64,000 nt of DNA from Orychophragmus violaceus (GCA_030180135.1 CM058232.1:58921330-58985329), one strand, 5' to 3'; positions 32,701 to 44,834 are shown, counted from the first letter of the stretch. Numbers and translations are program-made. Notes: generated by a model not told the origin, from the sequence alone.

Positions 32701-35433
32701 ATGACCTCGATTGAACACCAAAGAAGACTAAACCCGAATCTGAAATAAGTGGTTAAAAAAGAAATTCTGAAACTCTTGAATGCTGGCATAATCTTTCCTA
32801 TTTCAGATAGCACATGGGTATCACCTGTTCATGTAGTTCCTAAGAAGGGAGGGATAACTGTTGTTAAAAATGAGAAAAACGAACTAATCCCTACGAGAAC
32901 TATAACTGGGCATAGAATGTGCATTGACTATAAGAAGTTGAACTCAGCCACCAGAAAGAACCATTTTCCTCTCCCATTCATTGACCAAATGCTTGAAAGA
33001 CTTGCAAACCATCCATTCTATTGCTTCCTTGATGGGTACAGTGGGTTTTTCCAGATACCCATTCATCGTAATGACCAGGAAAAGACGACATTTACATGTC
33101 CCTATGGCACCTTTGCATATCGAAGGATGCCATTCGGTTTATGTAATGCTCCAGCAACCTTCCAAAGATGCATGATGTCGATCTTTTCCGACCTAATTGA
33201 AGAAATGGTAGAAGTTTTTATGGATGATTTCTCTGTATATGGTTCTTCGTTTGCTGCTTGTTTGTCTAACTTGTGCAGGGTACTTCAACGTTGCGAGGAG
33301 ACAAACTTAGTGCTGAATTGGGAGAAGTGTCACTTTATGGTGAAGGAAGGAATTGTTCTTGGGCACAAAATCTCATAGAAAGGAATTGAAGTGGACAAGG
33401 CCAAGATAGATGTAATGATGGGGTTACAACCACCAAACTCAGTCAAGGGGATCAGAAGCTTCTTGGGCCACGCTGGTTTCTACCGACGGTTTATCAAGGA
33501 TTTTTCAAAGATCGCAAGGCCTTTAACAAGGCTGCTATGCAAGGAAACAGAGTTCATTTTCGATGAAGAGTGCCTAGAAGCTTTCAACAAGATCAAGAAT
33601 GCACTTGTGAGTGCACCGATAGTACATGCTCCAGACTGGGACCTCCCCTTTGAGATTATGTGTGACGCAAGCGACTATGCAGTTGGAGCAGTCTTGGGCC
33701 ATAGGAGAGACAAGAAGCTCCAAGTGATCTACTACGCAAGCAGAACTTTGGATGACGCTCAAGTCAGATATGCAACAACGGAGAAGGAGCTCTTGGCGGT
33801 AGTGTTTGCATTCGACAAATTCAGATCGTACCTGGTGGGATCAAAAGTGGTTGTATACACAGACCATGCAGCTTTGAGGCACTTGCTAGCTAAGAAGGAT
33901 GCTAAACCAAGGTTGTTGAGATGGATACTTTTACTCCAGGAATTTGACCTTGAGATACAAGACAAGAAAGGCATTGAGAATGGAGTGGCTGATCACTTGT
34001 CAAGGCTGAGGATTGACGAGCAAGTACCAATAGATGATTCTCTACCGGAAGAACAACTTCTAATGATTGGGAACTTGAGAGAAGGGTACAACACAGTCTT
34101 GAAGATGGAGGAAGTGAAAAGCTTAAAAGAAGAACGGTTACCATGGTATGCAGATTTTGTCAACTACCTAGCATGTGGAAGAGAGCCACCCAACCTCAAC
34201 AGCTACCACAGAAAGAAGTTCTATAGGGATGTTATTCGGTACTTTTGGGATGAGCCATACTTGTTCAAAAGATGCTCAGACGGACTTTACAGGAAATGCG
34301 TCCCAGAGGAAGAGGTGGAAGGAATCTTGTATCACTGCCACAGCTCAGAGTATGGGGGTCACAACGCTTCATTCAAAACCGCTACAAAAGTGCTACACTC
34401 AGGTTTTTGGTGGCCCAGCCTATTCAAGGACGCTCACGGATATGTGACAAGATGTGATGTCTGCCAAAGGAAGGGCAACATTGGAAGAAGGAACGAGATG
34501 CCACAGAATCCGATACTAGAAGTTGAAGTATTTGATGTGTGGGGGATTGACTTCATGGGGCCTTTCCCATCCTCTTATGGGAATCAATACATTCTGGTAG
34601 CAGTGGACTATGTGTCGAAAGGGGTAGAGGCCATTGCGAGTCCTACAAATGACGCAAAGGTAGTTATCAAACTAATTAAATCAATCATATTTCCCAGGTT
34701 TGGCGTCCCTAGAGTTGTGATCAGTGATGGAGGAACTCACTTCATCAATAAGGTGTTTGAAAGTCTTCTTAGGAAGTATGGAGTGAAACACAAGGTAGCA
34801 ACACCTTACAGTCCTCAGACCAGCGGACAAGTAGAAGTCTCAAACCGGCAAATCAAGGCTATACTGGAGAAGACTGTTGAGAACTCAAGAAAAGACTGGA
34901 CAAAGAAACTTGATGATGCTCTTTGGGCATACAGGACTGCCTTCAAGACACCTATTGGCACAACACCTTTCAATCTGCTGTATGGGAAGTCATGTCATCT
35001 ACCAGTCGAGTTGGAATACAAGGCAATGTGGGCTATTAAGCTTCTGAATTTCGACATAAAGACTGCAGCAGAGAAACGCCTCATTCAACTCCATGAGCTT
35101 GACGAAATCCGACTTGATGCATACGAGAGCTCAAAGATTTATAAAGAGATAACTAAGGCATTTCATGACAAGAAGATAGTCAAGAAAGAGTTCAAAGCAG
35201 GAGATCAAGTTCTGCTGTACAACTCCCGGCTGAGACTGTTCCCTGGGAAGCTCAGATCAAGATGGTCAGGCCCATTCTCCATCAAGGAGGTAAGACCCTA
35301 CGGAGCCATTGTTCTTCTCAACAAGAATGGAAGTGAGTTCACTGTAAACGGACAAAGGCTCAAGATCTACTCAGCATCAAATCCCGTGGAAGAGGAGGTA
35401 ACGATTCTTCTAACGGAACCAATCCCAACCTGA
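29728..35433 (+). pseudogene. Gag-pol polyprotein of element 2, six nonsense codons
   Basis: One unbroken reading frame of 1902 codons from the ATG at 29728 (MNLRIRGPTNLV, just after a TTTTGCAG acceptor-like site) to the TGA at 35431, interrupted only by stops at 29869, 30865, 31024, 31552, 32746 and 33376; no frameshift was found. Gag core: FHGLPMEDPLDHLHNF. An Asn/Gln-rich part follows at about 30868-31080. Protease: CDLGAS near 31830. RT: DYKKLNSATRK, DGYSGFFQIPIH and the catalytic FMDDFSVYG (33218-33244) intact. RNase H: MCDASDYAVGAVLG and YTDHAALRHLL. Integrase: HCH...CDVCQRKG, VWGIDFMG, VISDGGTHF and SGQVEVSN all present. C-terminal SRWSGPF near 35255. Every catalytic motif I can check is preserved, so the gene died by point mutation. 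It would have encoded particle protein, protease, polymerase and integrase. Confidence 0.92.
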
Positions 35434-36865
35434 GAGAGTAAGACAGTCAAGCTCGAGACTTAAAACAAGCGCGCTTGGGAGGCATTCACATGTTATCCTT
35501 TGTATATATTGTGTGAATTTTCTTTGATTTGATTTGATTGGTGTGTTCTTGTGTGAATTTTATGTGTGTTTTAGTTTTATGTGTGAGTTTTCAGGAATGA
35601 TGGAACAAACAGGAGCAAATATGGAGATTAGACACTGCGGGCCGAGCAAACAGAGTAGCTGCAGGCAGAAGAGAATCACAGCGGGGAGGCACAGCGACAT
35701 CAACATGTCGCTGCAGACAAGCAAAAGCCACAGCGACATCAGACAGCGACATCCCTATGTCGCTGTGAGCCAAATCACCGAAAAACAAGCGGATAGCGCA
35801 GCGACCTACACGGCGACGTCCATATGTCGCTGCGGAGAAAAATTGCCACAGCGACGTCATACAGCGACGTCACGATGTCGCTGCGGGCCAAATCACCGAA
35901 AAACAAGCGGATAGCGAAGCGACCTACACGGCGACGTCCATATGTCGCTGCGGAGAAAAATTGCCACAGCGACGTCATACAGCGACGTCACGATGTCGCT
36001 GCGGGCTAAATCACCGAAAACGAGCGTGAAGCGCAGCGACGTCTCGATGCCGCTGCAGGTAAGAAAACTCACAGCGACATCGCACAGCGGGGTCCACATG
36101 TCGCTGTGAACAAGGTTTGACCACCCTTTTTCCTTTGACCGCGAATAAAATTTAAAATAAAAAAAAATCGTCTTCATCCTCTTTCCTCGCTCCTACCCCT
36201 TTCATTTCTCAGAAACTCCATTGCTCTCTCTCTCTCAAAGCTCAAAACTCAAAACTCATTCACACCTTCATCATTTCTAACGATTTCTCTGTCCATTGTT
36301 CACGATTTTCACTCATAATCTCGTCTAGGTCTTGTATTCATCGATTAATCACTCCAAGGTATGAATTCCAAAACCCTTGTTCTTCATGGTGATTTTTGAT
36401 TTCGGGTTTTAATGGAATTGATGGGTCAATACTTGTTCATTTGATGATTATAGACGCACCCATACTATCAATTTGAAGGACTACCGGTTAAATCTTGCGA
36501 AAACTGAAGTTTCAGATTTTAGGGTTCTTGATAAAAAAATTTTGGGGAAATCATGATTTGATTGTTTTTGTGTCCATATTAGAGTGATTAGAACATACTT
36601 TGCGAAAGAAACGATATCAAATTCGCAATGGATTGAGATTATTTGTGAAAAAGTGAGTAAACCATGAAAAATAATGGGAAATCAGATTTCTAGAATCAAG
36701 GAAGAGTTTGAGTGCTTGATTGAACTTTATAAATGCTTAAATGAAAACGATTGAAGCTGCATTAATGATGGTTATCATTTTTCAGACTTTAAGCTTTTTA
36801 TCGGTTCAATTTCTTGTGTTGTTGATTGAAAGATGGTTTGATCTCTTCCACTTATGAATGTGCAG
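35434..36865 (+). other. Region between pol and ORF3 of element 2
   Basis: 1.4 kb with no coding frame. It holds the post-pol dyad array (35677-36108) and then an AT-rich, intron-like stretch ending in CACTTATGAATGTGCAG directly before the ORF3 ATG. AAACAAGCGCGCTTGGGAGGCA at 35463-35484 corresponds to a similar block after the gag-PR stop in element 3 (56970-56995). Confidence 0.6.
35677..36108 (+). promoter_or_regulatory. Post-pol dyad array of element 2 (eight units)
   Basis: Units begin near 35677, 35729, 35797, 35847, 35917, 35965, 36031 (short) and 36070. The consensus is CACAGCGACRTC, a few bases, ACAGCGACGTC, NNN, RTGTCGCTGYG. Two units were doubled by a 118-bp tandem duplication (35769-35886 and 35887-36004). 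The motif is the same as in the U3 of this element, 7 kb upstream. It begins 243 bp after the pol stop. Confidence 0.8.
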
Positions 36866-38629
36866 ATGACAGGGAGATCAAGAGCAGAACGAGTGCAAGC
36901 TAGAACACAACAGCAACAAACTCATCGTTCGGGAAAGGAACCCGCAGTTGAATATGATGAAGACGATGAAATGATTGACTTCCCAAGCAGTGAGGAAGAG
37001 ATAGAGCGACCGAAAAAGAAAAGAGGAAAAAGAAAAAAGCCTGCAGAGCAGAAGCAGAAAAAGCCGAAGACGGCTACATTAAGAGAGGTGAGACTAAACC
37101 TGAGAGCATTTGAATGGCATGGGACTAAGTACGGAGATCCGGAGATGTGTAAGAAACTGGGGATCTATGAAGACGTGATGAGCATATTGAGAGCTTTAAG
37201 CTTGGAGAGTCTGATGGGAGAAGCACATTCAGTATATGAGTCGCCATGCCATCAGTTCCTGTGTACGTTTCAGGCAAAAGAGTTCATGGATAAGCCGACT
37301 GAAGAAGATGGATGTGGTTATGTGACCTTCAGCTACAATGGGGTAAGGTACAAGATGGGATACAAGGAGATATCAAGATTGCTTGGGTTTAAAGACGCTT
37401 GGTGCAACCAGCTTCCAGCCATCGATCTCTTGCCAACAGTTATGTGGGGGACAATAGCAAGAGTGAACTCTCAAACTGGAGAGCTCAGATATAGCCCATC
37501 CTGCGATTCGCTATGTTCACAAGATGCTAGCGCACAACTTATTTGCTAGAAGAGAGAACAACAAGGTGCAGGAAGAGGAACTCCGATTCATGGCCATGGG
37601 ACTTCAACCGGTGATTAAGGAATTTGAAGTTCAGGAAGTCAACTTTGGGAACTATGAGGTATTGGGAGTTGTTGGCTATTTTATGAGGCAGTTAAGCTTG
37701 ATCAGGAAGAAGGCGATGTTATCGGCAGACAAAATGCCAGTGTTCAGATTTGGAGGATTGTTGACATCCATCTTCCAAGCACTCGGAATTCCACTAGGAA
37801 ACGGGAGGTCCTCATCTCGTTTGGATGAAGCACACCTGAGGAAGTCACTCTACCTAGCCGGAAAAGTTGAGGACAGATATGCTTACACATTCCGGGTTAA
37901 CGAGCGTCAGATGGCGAACGTCCTTCTACCAAACCCCACCATCACATCATTTCAGAACCGAGCCAACATCCCATTCTTACATGATCCCGATACTATCACA
38001 TAACGGTTATGGAGCCCTTGGAATCACTGAGGAAGAAGAAGAGAAGGGCTCCTGAGGGCTCATCACAGGGTGCTGGTACATGTGCAAGCAGCGGAGCAGG
38101 TCAAGCTACTGAGCAAGCAGAGGATGCTGAGCAGATCAGACCACCGAGTCCGGTCTACGGGACTGCCCGTTAACGTCTCCATGCTTCCGACGAAGTAATT
38201 CAGGGAGCACAGTTGAGGAGAGCTCATAGCTACATCCGGAAGTTGGAACGCTGGAACAAGCTTCAGGATAGGACCATTGGGAAGTTGGTGGAGTTGGGAC
38301 GCAAGACAAAGAAGGTATACAAGGAGAAGACGAAGGCACTGAAGCGTCAGGTTAAGTACATGGCTTATATACTGACAGGAAAGAAGGGGAAGGTGCAAAA
38401 GCCCGAAGGATACTCGTCAAGCGAGTAAGAAGCAAGCTCAGAGGATTTCCCGAGGCAGCAGTACCAAGGAGAAGGTACCAGCTCGTCTAGCAGAGCACCT
38501 GGTCGCCCTCCCCTTGATGAACGACGCCGCAGAGCCAGACGCCACATCCCACCACCATCACCCGGCTCCAGCAACGAGTCCCTATCATTAGGAGAGGAAG
38601 AGGACGACACCGCACCTCCTTACTACTGA
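36866..38629 (+). pseudogene. ORF3 protein of element 2 (ATHILA ORF-1-like), broken
   Basis: It starts at ATG 36866 immediately after a TGTGCAG splice-acceptor-like site, so a spliced sub-genomic mRNA is likely. N-terminal about 75 residues: low complexity, acidic patch, then a strong basic run (RPKKKRGKRKKPAEQ) like a nuclear localisation signal. Then a globular part homologous to the ORF3 of element 3 (VRYKMGYKEISRLLGF; RYVHKMLAHNLFARR). A frameshift lies near 37502, the part to 38003 ends in FGGLLTSIFQALGIPL and a tail, a second frameshift lies near 37999, and stops occur at about 38171 and 38426. The C-terminus has a helical, probably coiled-coil segment (38213-38390) and a Ser/Pro-rich acidic tail. 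There is no signal peptide or membrane helix. I assign it to the plant-retrotransposon ORF-1/ATHILA family, often called env-like by position only. Confidence 0.7.
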
Positions 38630-40167
38630 GGTAACCACCACCACTTTGTATATAGTTTTCGTTTTCTTTTCTTTTACCATCTTTAGCTCTCCTAGACTTG
38701 CTTTCACACCGAGACGGTGTGAAGTAAGTTTGGGGGGGTGATCACTTAACCACATTTTATTTCTCTTGAGTCTTTTATTTTGTGTGATGCATTGTGAATA
38801 ACTATGTTTTTGAAAAAACCAAAAAAATGTTGAAAAATTTGAAAAAAAAAAAATAGCATTTAGTTTCATATTTGTCGCCTTCTTAGGATCGAGTCTAGTA
38901 GCATTCTAGGAAGCATTTGCATAAGAGACAATGATATAAATGCCTTGCAAGAAATCTAGATTTTAGAACTCAATTTGATGCCCTTGCTAATCATACCATG
39001 TTGCTTAAACAACCCTTAAAACACTTGTAAATTTCGAGCTTTGATCACACCACTCCAATCTGTTTGTCAAGTAGGATACCCTCAACTTTGAAACCAACTC
39101 ACTTATTGGACTTAAATGAATTTAACCTTCTCGCTTATGGGTTTTAAATGCTTTATCATGGTCACCACATACACACTTGGATTATCTTTAGCTCATTTTA
39201 CCACTCTTTGTTAATCCAAGTGGCCATTCTCACTCTTAGAATGGTTTCCAAACCTTAATACCCTACCCTTTTCCTTCAAACCTTCATTGAATTGATTGAG
39301 TGAGGCCTCTTTTTGATAATGCTAACATGTGCAAAAGGTTAAAAGTATGAGAACGACAATGATTAGCTCTCATAGGCTAGTCTAGGAGTTCACATATTGG
39401 TCTAGCATTTGGGGTATAAGCACTTGAAATGGGATTGGGAATGAGAAAAGAAAAAGAGTGAAATGGGGAGTAAAAGAACAAAAGACCAAAGGCTTGTAAA
39501 AAGAAAGGGGAAACACTTGGGAAAAGAAAATGTAATGGGAAAACTCTTAAGTGTAAAATGAAAATGAAATCAAAAAAAAAAAAGAGTTTTGGAAATTAAA
39601 AGAGTTACTTCTAAAGACCCAAAATTGAAAAAGGTCTAATGGTTAAGTTTGGGAATGAAGGGAGATTAGCTAATTGGGAATGGGAAACACTTTGGGGTAA
39701 GATTTTGAGAGCTAAGAATTGTATGCATGAATTGTTCTTGTCTTGTTACATTTTGCATAATGTCTAGCATTGCTTTTTCTTGAGAGTTAGCCACCAGAAT
39801 AAAAAAATAAAAGCCCTCCTCTAAACACCATTTGAAGCCTTTTAATGCCAAGCCAATTTATTGAGATCTAATCCCCATTTGTGAGACTTCACTTTGATAA
39901 GAAGAATGAATGTAAGAGTTGGTGGAATGTTGAGTGGTTGAATCTTGACAATGTGCTTAAGAGAATAAAATTTGGTGTGTTGATAAGCCTAGAGAAATTA
40001 GAGTGGGTTAAGGAATTTGTTTGTGTAACATGTTATTATTTTCTAAGGACATCATATTGAAGGCTAAGGTAGATTTCTTTGGTTATGAGTCTCCAACTTC
40101 AAACCTCTCCCCTTTGTTCTTATTGTTGTTTGCTTGAGGACAAGCAAGGAAACAAGTTTGGGGGTGT
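38630..40167 (+). other. 3' non-coding region of element 2
   Basis: 1.5 kb, A-rich on the plus strand, no coding frame. AAGTTTGGGGGGGTGATC at about 38727-38744 copies the real purine tract before the 3' LTR (40153-40167), so there is an internal G-rich tract soon after ORF3. The region holds long purine-rich stretches at 39430-39620. Confidence 0.6.
40153..40167 (+). other. Polypurine tract of element 2
   Basis: CAAGTTTGGGGGTGT directly precedes the 3' LTR start TGATGTGTTG; the G-rich core is typical of Athila-type elements. Confidence 0.75.
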
Positions 40168-41747
40168 TGATGTGTTGTGTTTTTGAGTGTTTTTAGGCAT
40201 GATTAAGAGTGTGATTTAGCTTTAGGAAAAGCATTTAGACAACATTATTGTGTCTTAGCTTTAGGTTAGTGCATTTAGGCATCATTAGGTTAGGTTTGCT
40301 TTGTTTCCTCTTTTTGTAGGTGGTGGATGACCAAAAGGAGCACCAAAGGATAATGGAGGAAGTGGGGACTAAGAACAACCAAAAAGGAGTGGAAAAACAG
40401 CCAAGGATCGGACCAGGAATCTACAGCGACGTGCCACAGCGGGGTGACGACGTCGCTGCGAAGATAATGATGCACAGCGGGTTCTCACAGCGGGGTGACG
40501 ACGTCGCTGCGAAGATAATGATGCACAGCGGGTTCTCACAGCGGGGTCTCAATGTCGCTGTGAGATTTAGAGACTTAAGCGTGATGTACAGCGACGTGCC
40601 ACAGCGGGATGACGACATCGCTGTGAAGATAAAGGCGCACAGCGACATCGTACAGCGACGTCACAACGTCGCTGCGAGCCTATTGACGAAAAATGACCGT
40701 GCACCACAGCGACGTGCACAGCGACGTCCACAAGTCGCTGTGGAACGAAAATATTCACAGCGACGTCGTGAAGCGAGGTCCCGACGTCGCTGTGCGATCA
40801 ACTTTTCACCACATGCTCTTTTCCTTTTTGCTTTCGGCTTGTAGACCACCCCATGTGTTTGTGGTCGACCATTGCACGTTTTTTAGATCTATTTAAGGGC
40901 TCTTAGTGTGTATGAAGAGCCATATCACTTCTTGTAAACAATCACTTCAAACAATTTAGTTTTCTTGATCTTTTATGCAATTTGAGTTGTGTTCTTAAGT
41001 TCTTCTTTGAGTTCTTCATACTTATTTCATTTCTGTTCATCTAAATCATGTCTTGTTTTATTGTTGTTATGGCTAGTGAGTAGTTTCCTTTAAGTTTCTG
41101 GGTTTGAGCTGAGGTAAGGGTGATCGAGAAATGGTTTAGGTTGTTTAATAACTTGGGAATATTGGTTTCTTACTTGCTAGAAGTTCTTAATGCTAGGATT
41201 GAAATGGCCAATCAACTCCTTGATCCTAAATGTTGCTAGCACCGAGAGGTGTAGTTTATGTTTGAATCTCTATCAAGTGCTTTACATTCTTAGCCAACGA
41301 GAGTTGATGTTTAAGGTGTTTAGTGGTAGTAAGAATTTGATCTTATTGCATAGCTATCTTGAAATTGCCAACGAGAGTTAATGTTAATGCTTGATAGGTA
41401 TAGGGTTATTATCACGAGAGTGGATTAACTGGAAGTCGTTGTTCTTAGCCTAAGAAATCACCCATTGTTTGCTGAAGGCTTCTGAACTGAATAATGATCA
41501 CCCGAACCAAAACTCAACCCAAGGAACTTAGTTTTTAATCAATGGTCTTCAACCTTTTTATTGCTCTGTTTATGCTCTGTTCTTGCTCTGTTTTAATCTC
41601 ACCATTGTTACCATATTCAGGTTTAATAATGTTTGGAATTTGGCTCTATTGTTAGTTTTTAGATATAAAACCCACAAACTTATTTGATTGCACTTAGATT
41701 AAGAGAACACCTGCATTCTTAGTGCGTTTAATCACCCGAGTGGATTG
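40168..41747 (+). repeat. 3' LTR of element 2, 3' end missing
   Basis: It matches the 5' LTR up to GAGTGGATTG and then switches to unrelated sequence, so the last 77 bp are lost. The dyad array is at 40424-40795 with seven units: a 51-bp block (CACAGCGGGGTGACGACGTC... to GGGTTCT) occurs twice in tandem here and once in the 5' LTR. Confidence 0.9.
40424..40795 (+). promoter_or_regulatory. U3 dyad array, 3' LTR copy of element 2 (seven units)
   Basis: Same CAGCGAC-CAGCGAC-GTCGCTG units as the 5' LTR array, with one unit gained by the 51-bp duplication. A few point differences fall inside units, for example GACGACATCGCTG at 40610-40622 against GACGACGTCGCTG in the other LTR. Confidence 0.8.
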
Positions 41748-44520
41748 TGAAAAATGTTACTTTACCTGAGGAAAGATGTAGTTATATTCATCTGTTGAGA
41801 TCTTCCGAGGTCGTAGTCCTTTGCAGTGCTTCTGCGGTCCTTTGTAGCACTAACCATGTCTTTCATCCGTCGTTGGCAGACTCCTCGAAAAATGTTTTAG
41901 AAGAAAGTTATTGATGGTTTGGTCATGTCACAAATGATACAAACACTATCTTGTAAACGCTCATACACTCGAACTTAACAAAACACAAAGAGTCTTTAAA
42001 CTAATACATCAAGCTCAATTTCTTGCTAACTATAAGCCTAACATCCTAACCATCAGACTCGAAATCATCAAACACTAAAAAAAAAACCCAACTTATCGAG
42101 ACTGTTGAGACCATATTGAAGCTGATAGAGGAATATAGGAGTCATTTACAAAGTGTAGAACCAAAATTAATTGTTCCAACAAAAGAAAACCACAAGAAAA
42201 TCATAAGCAAACCAATAATTATATTCAAAAGAAATTCGTTTCAAAAGAAAAGCAAATCAGAGGGAAACTAGACGGTTTAACACACACATAAATGTCATAC
42301 ATTACTTGTAGTTGTAGGAATCATATCACAAAGGGTTTTGTGATTGAGAGATTCAAAGAAGAGTTTGAGAGAACTTCGATAGGGTTTCTGTCAAAGTTAG
42401 CATTTAAATTCAGACCCTTGAATAAGAGATTCAAACAAATACCAGTTTGAGATGGGTGGGTAGAGAAGAGGATTTGGAGAGAGACTATCGAGATGGTTCG
42501 AAGGAGATTTCTGAAAAAGAGAAGAACATAATAAAATCAGGGTTTGTCTTAATTGATGATTTCTCGAAACTTTGTCTAAAATTCTTGGGTTTAGGTGGGT
42601 AATTGAATTATTTTGGGCTATAAAATTGGGTTTTGGTTTCCTAGATTAATTTGACAATATTGATTTTTAATTTTAACCCACTTCTAGGCGTAACGTAGTA
42701 GTAATATATACCTTTTTATTGTCTCCCTTTTTAAATTTAAACTTATTTAGTATGCTTTAGTAAAATCAGAAAACGTTTGCTCACAATATAAAGTACGGCT
42801 GAAGATAGGTTTTATGAAAACAAAATTTTAATTTTTTGAAAATTTAGGATATACTTCCTGGATTATAAAATCCTAAATCAAAAAAAAAAATAAGAAATAG
42901 TTTTGAAAGTTTTGAAACCCTAAAATTAAAAATACTACACAGAACAATTTAAGAAATAGTTTTTGGACTAGAATGTAAAAGAAAATACGAAAATTTAGAT
43001 TTTTAGGTTTTAAGGTTTCTTTTAGAGTGAGCTAAACCTCAAAAATGAGGTTTTGTTCACTCCAATTTTTGAGGTTTCACTGTACAAAACCTCAAATTTG
43101 AGGTTTCATCTTTTCTTTTACATTCTAATCATTGTAATTATACATCTTATTAGTTTTGGTCCTTAAACTGTTTTATATCTTACTAGTATTCTGGCACGTG
43201 CGATGCACGGACTAATATTTATGTATTTGAGATTATATATTATTCGATAACGAAATACATATTATGATTGATTTAAATAGACGGTGTAAGAATATAGTTA
43301 CCATTTTTAGTTTACATTTTTATTGGTTTTAAATACAGAGTTATTTAGAAAGAGTCTTATTTTCTTAATACAGTTTTGGTTTAAATCCGTTTTAGAGAGG
43401 CTTGCCGACCTACAGACTCCAACCTCCTAATTATCCAAAAATAATTGTAATAGAGTTTGGTATAGTTTCGTTTCCTAAAGTATCATTCACATTTATAGTT
43501 TAGATATTCAATGCCATAACATAACATTTTATTTTATTTTAATATAAATTGTATTATTATATTTTTGATATAAAAAATGTATTAACACTACTACCATATT
43601 TGCAGCTAAATCCATACTCAAAACTATAGCTAAGTTTTGGATTTGATAAATAAAAATATTGGGTTCGATAATTTTTGTGCTTAAACTAACAATGTTATTA
43701 TGTCATAGAAATACAATTCACTAAATCACCAGTTTTAGAAAAGAAATAAAGTATTCATAAATAATCAAGTCATTGTAAACATGGTAGTAGAAACTTCCTA
43801 TTTTGTATACGTAAAATAGCTAATCGTTTAAAACATCCTAAACGTTAGATCACCATTTTTTGGCTGATGATGCATTTTTCTCTCTATGTCTTGTATAGAT
43901 AGAGAGTTTTGTGTTATTGGTAAACGGTGGACTGTACAGTAAAAGAAAAGCTTATAAACCACTTGAAATATTAATAACTAATATTATATGTGTAATGTAA
44001 ATATATTTATATTTGGATATTGGATTCCTCATTTCGGTTCTGATACCCATAGATTCAAAATTCAGGATCCAATAGGTATTTTGGGTGAAACCGGAACCGA
44101 ACCGAAATTTTTAATCGGTTCCGGTTCGGTTCTTCGATTCCATTTTTTTCCCGGGCCTAAATTATGATACATTTTCAGAAACTTTTGAAATTTGTTGGAT
44201 CGGTTCTTAAAAGTAAATAAATAGAAGACTGATGCTGGGGCCCTTTCAAACACTATTGTCAAATCTTTCAACTTTATTACATTGTTACAAAGTTGCATTG
44301 ATCAGGTTTATTTTTATTGTTATTCATAAAATGCGACATTACATGATATGGCACTCAATTACTGGATTAAATGAAAAATAATTATGAAAATAATATGTGA
44401 TCAAGCAAGTGAACTGCCATCGTAATTTTCTTACATCCTCCTTGTAAAGCTTTTTGCACCAACAAAAGTCAAAAAGCGGAGACTTGAAGATTTACCAATA
44501 TCACCTCCAATCTTCAAAGG
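41748..44520. other. AT-rich intergenic sequence, mostly unassigned
   Basis: No coding frame is convincing. At 43024-43112 is a cluster of short palindromes built from AACCTCAAA/TTTGAGGTT. At 43183-43215 is a Helitron-like terminus. At 44040-44150 lies CCGGAACCGAACCG-rich sequence of a type seen in dispersed plant repeats. The rest shows nothing I can name. Confidence 0.4.
43183..43215 (-). mobile_element. Possible Helitron 3' terminus (minus strand)
   Basis: The minus strand has a short hairpin CGTGC-ATC-GCACG, ten bases, then CTAG followed by T. This is the hairpin plus CTRR-T ending of plant Helitrons. The element would extend to the right, toward the chimeric pseudogene at 44.5-46 kb, which reads in the same direction. 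I could not find a 5' TC end, so its extent is unknown. Confidence 0.4.
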
Positions 44521-44619
44521 CTCTTTCTAGGGTAAACTGTAAGCAAAGAACATCAGTGACTGCAACAACAACTTCAAATATGTTTTAAAATGATTCGCTC
44601 AATAAAATATAATGAATGG

Positions 44620-44792
44620 AAAGACATTTCACTTACGCCGGGTAGCTGCATCGCAACTGATCTTTGTAAAGCTTTTCTTTTTGTCAAAAGATTATGTGCC
44701 ATCAGTTTTGACGAAGGAGGTTTGTAGTTCTTACCACGGTATATGAATATTGTGTGTCCCTCTTTAAGTTTTTCAACAGAGAAAAGATTCAT
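44620..44792 (-). pseudogene. CRM-domain (splicing factor) exon fragment
   Basis: The frame reads KEGHTIFIYRGKNYKPP, then NLLTKRKALQRSVAMQLPG, followed by a GTAAGTG donor at about 44635. The IYRGKNY and KRKALQRS words are typical of the C-terminal half of plant CRM domains, which bind group II intron RNA in organelles. Part of it (GCACATAGTCTTTTGAC) is repeated just upstream at about 44817-44833, where it abuts the cellulose synthase piece. Confidence 0.6.
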
Positions 44793-44834
44793 TCAAATGT
44801 TAGTTTTAAGTCAAAAGACTATGTGCCATCTCCT

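Larger units (their letters stand above)
27995..41747 (+). mobile_element. Athila-like gypsy element 2 (plus)
   Basis: The order is 5' LTR (27995-29600), tRNA-Asp primer site, gag-pol (29728-35433), post-pol dyad array, third ORF (36866-38629), a 1.5-kb non-coding region, a purine tract and a 3' LTR lacking its last 77 bp (40168-41747). It is inserted in CACTA element C. The two LTRs differ by one 51-bp tandem duplication and a modest number of substitutions. It is the only element here in which the full gag, protease, RT, RNase H, integrase and ORF3 order is preserved. Confidence 0.9.
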
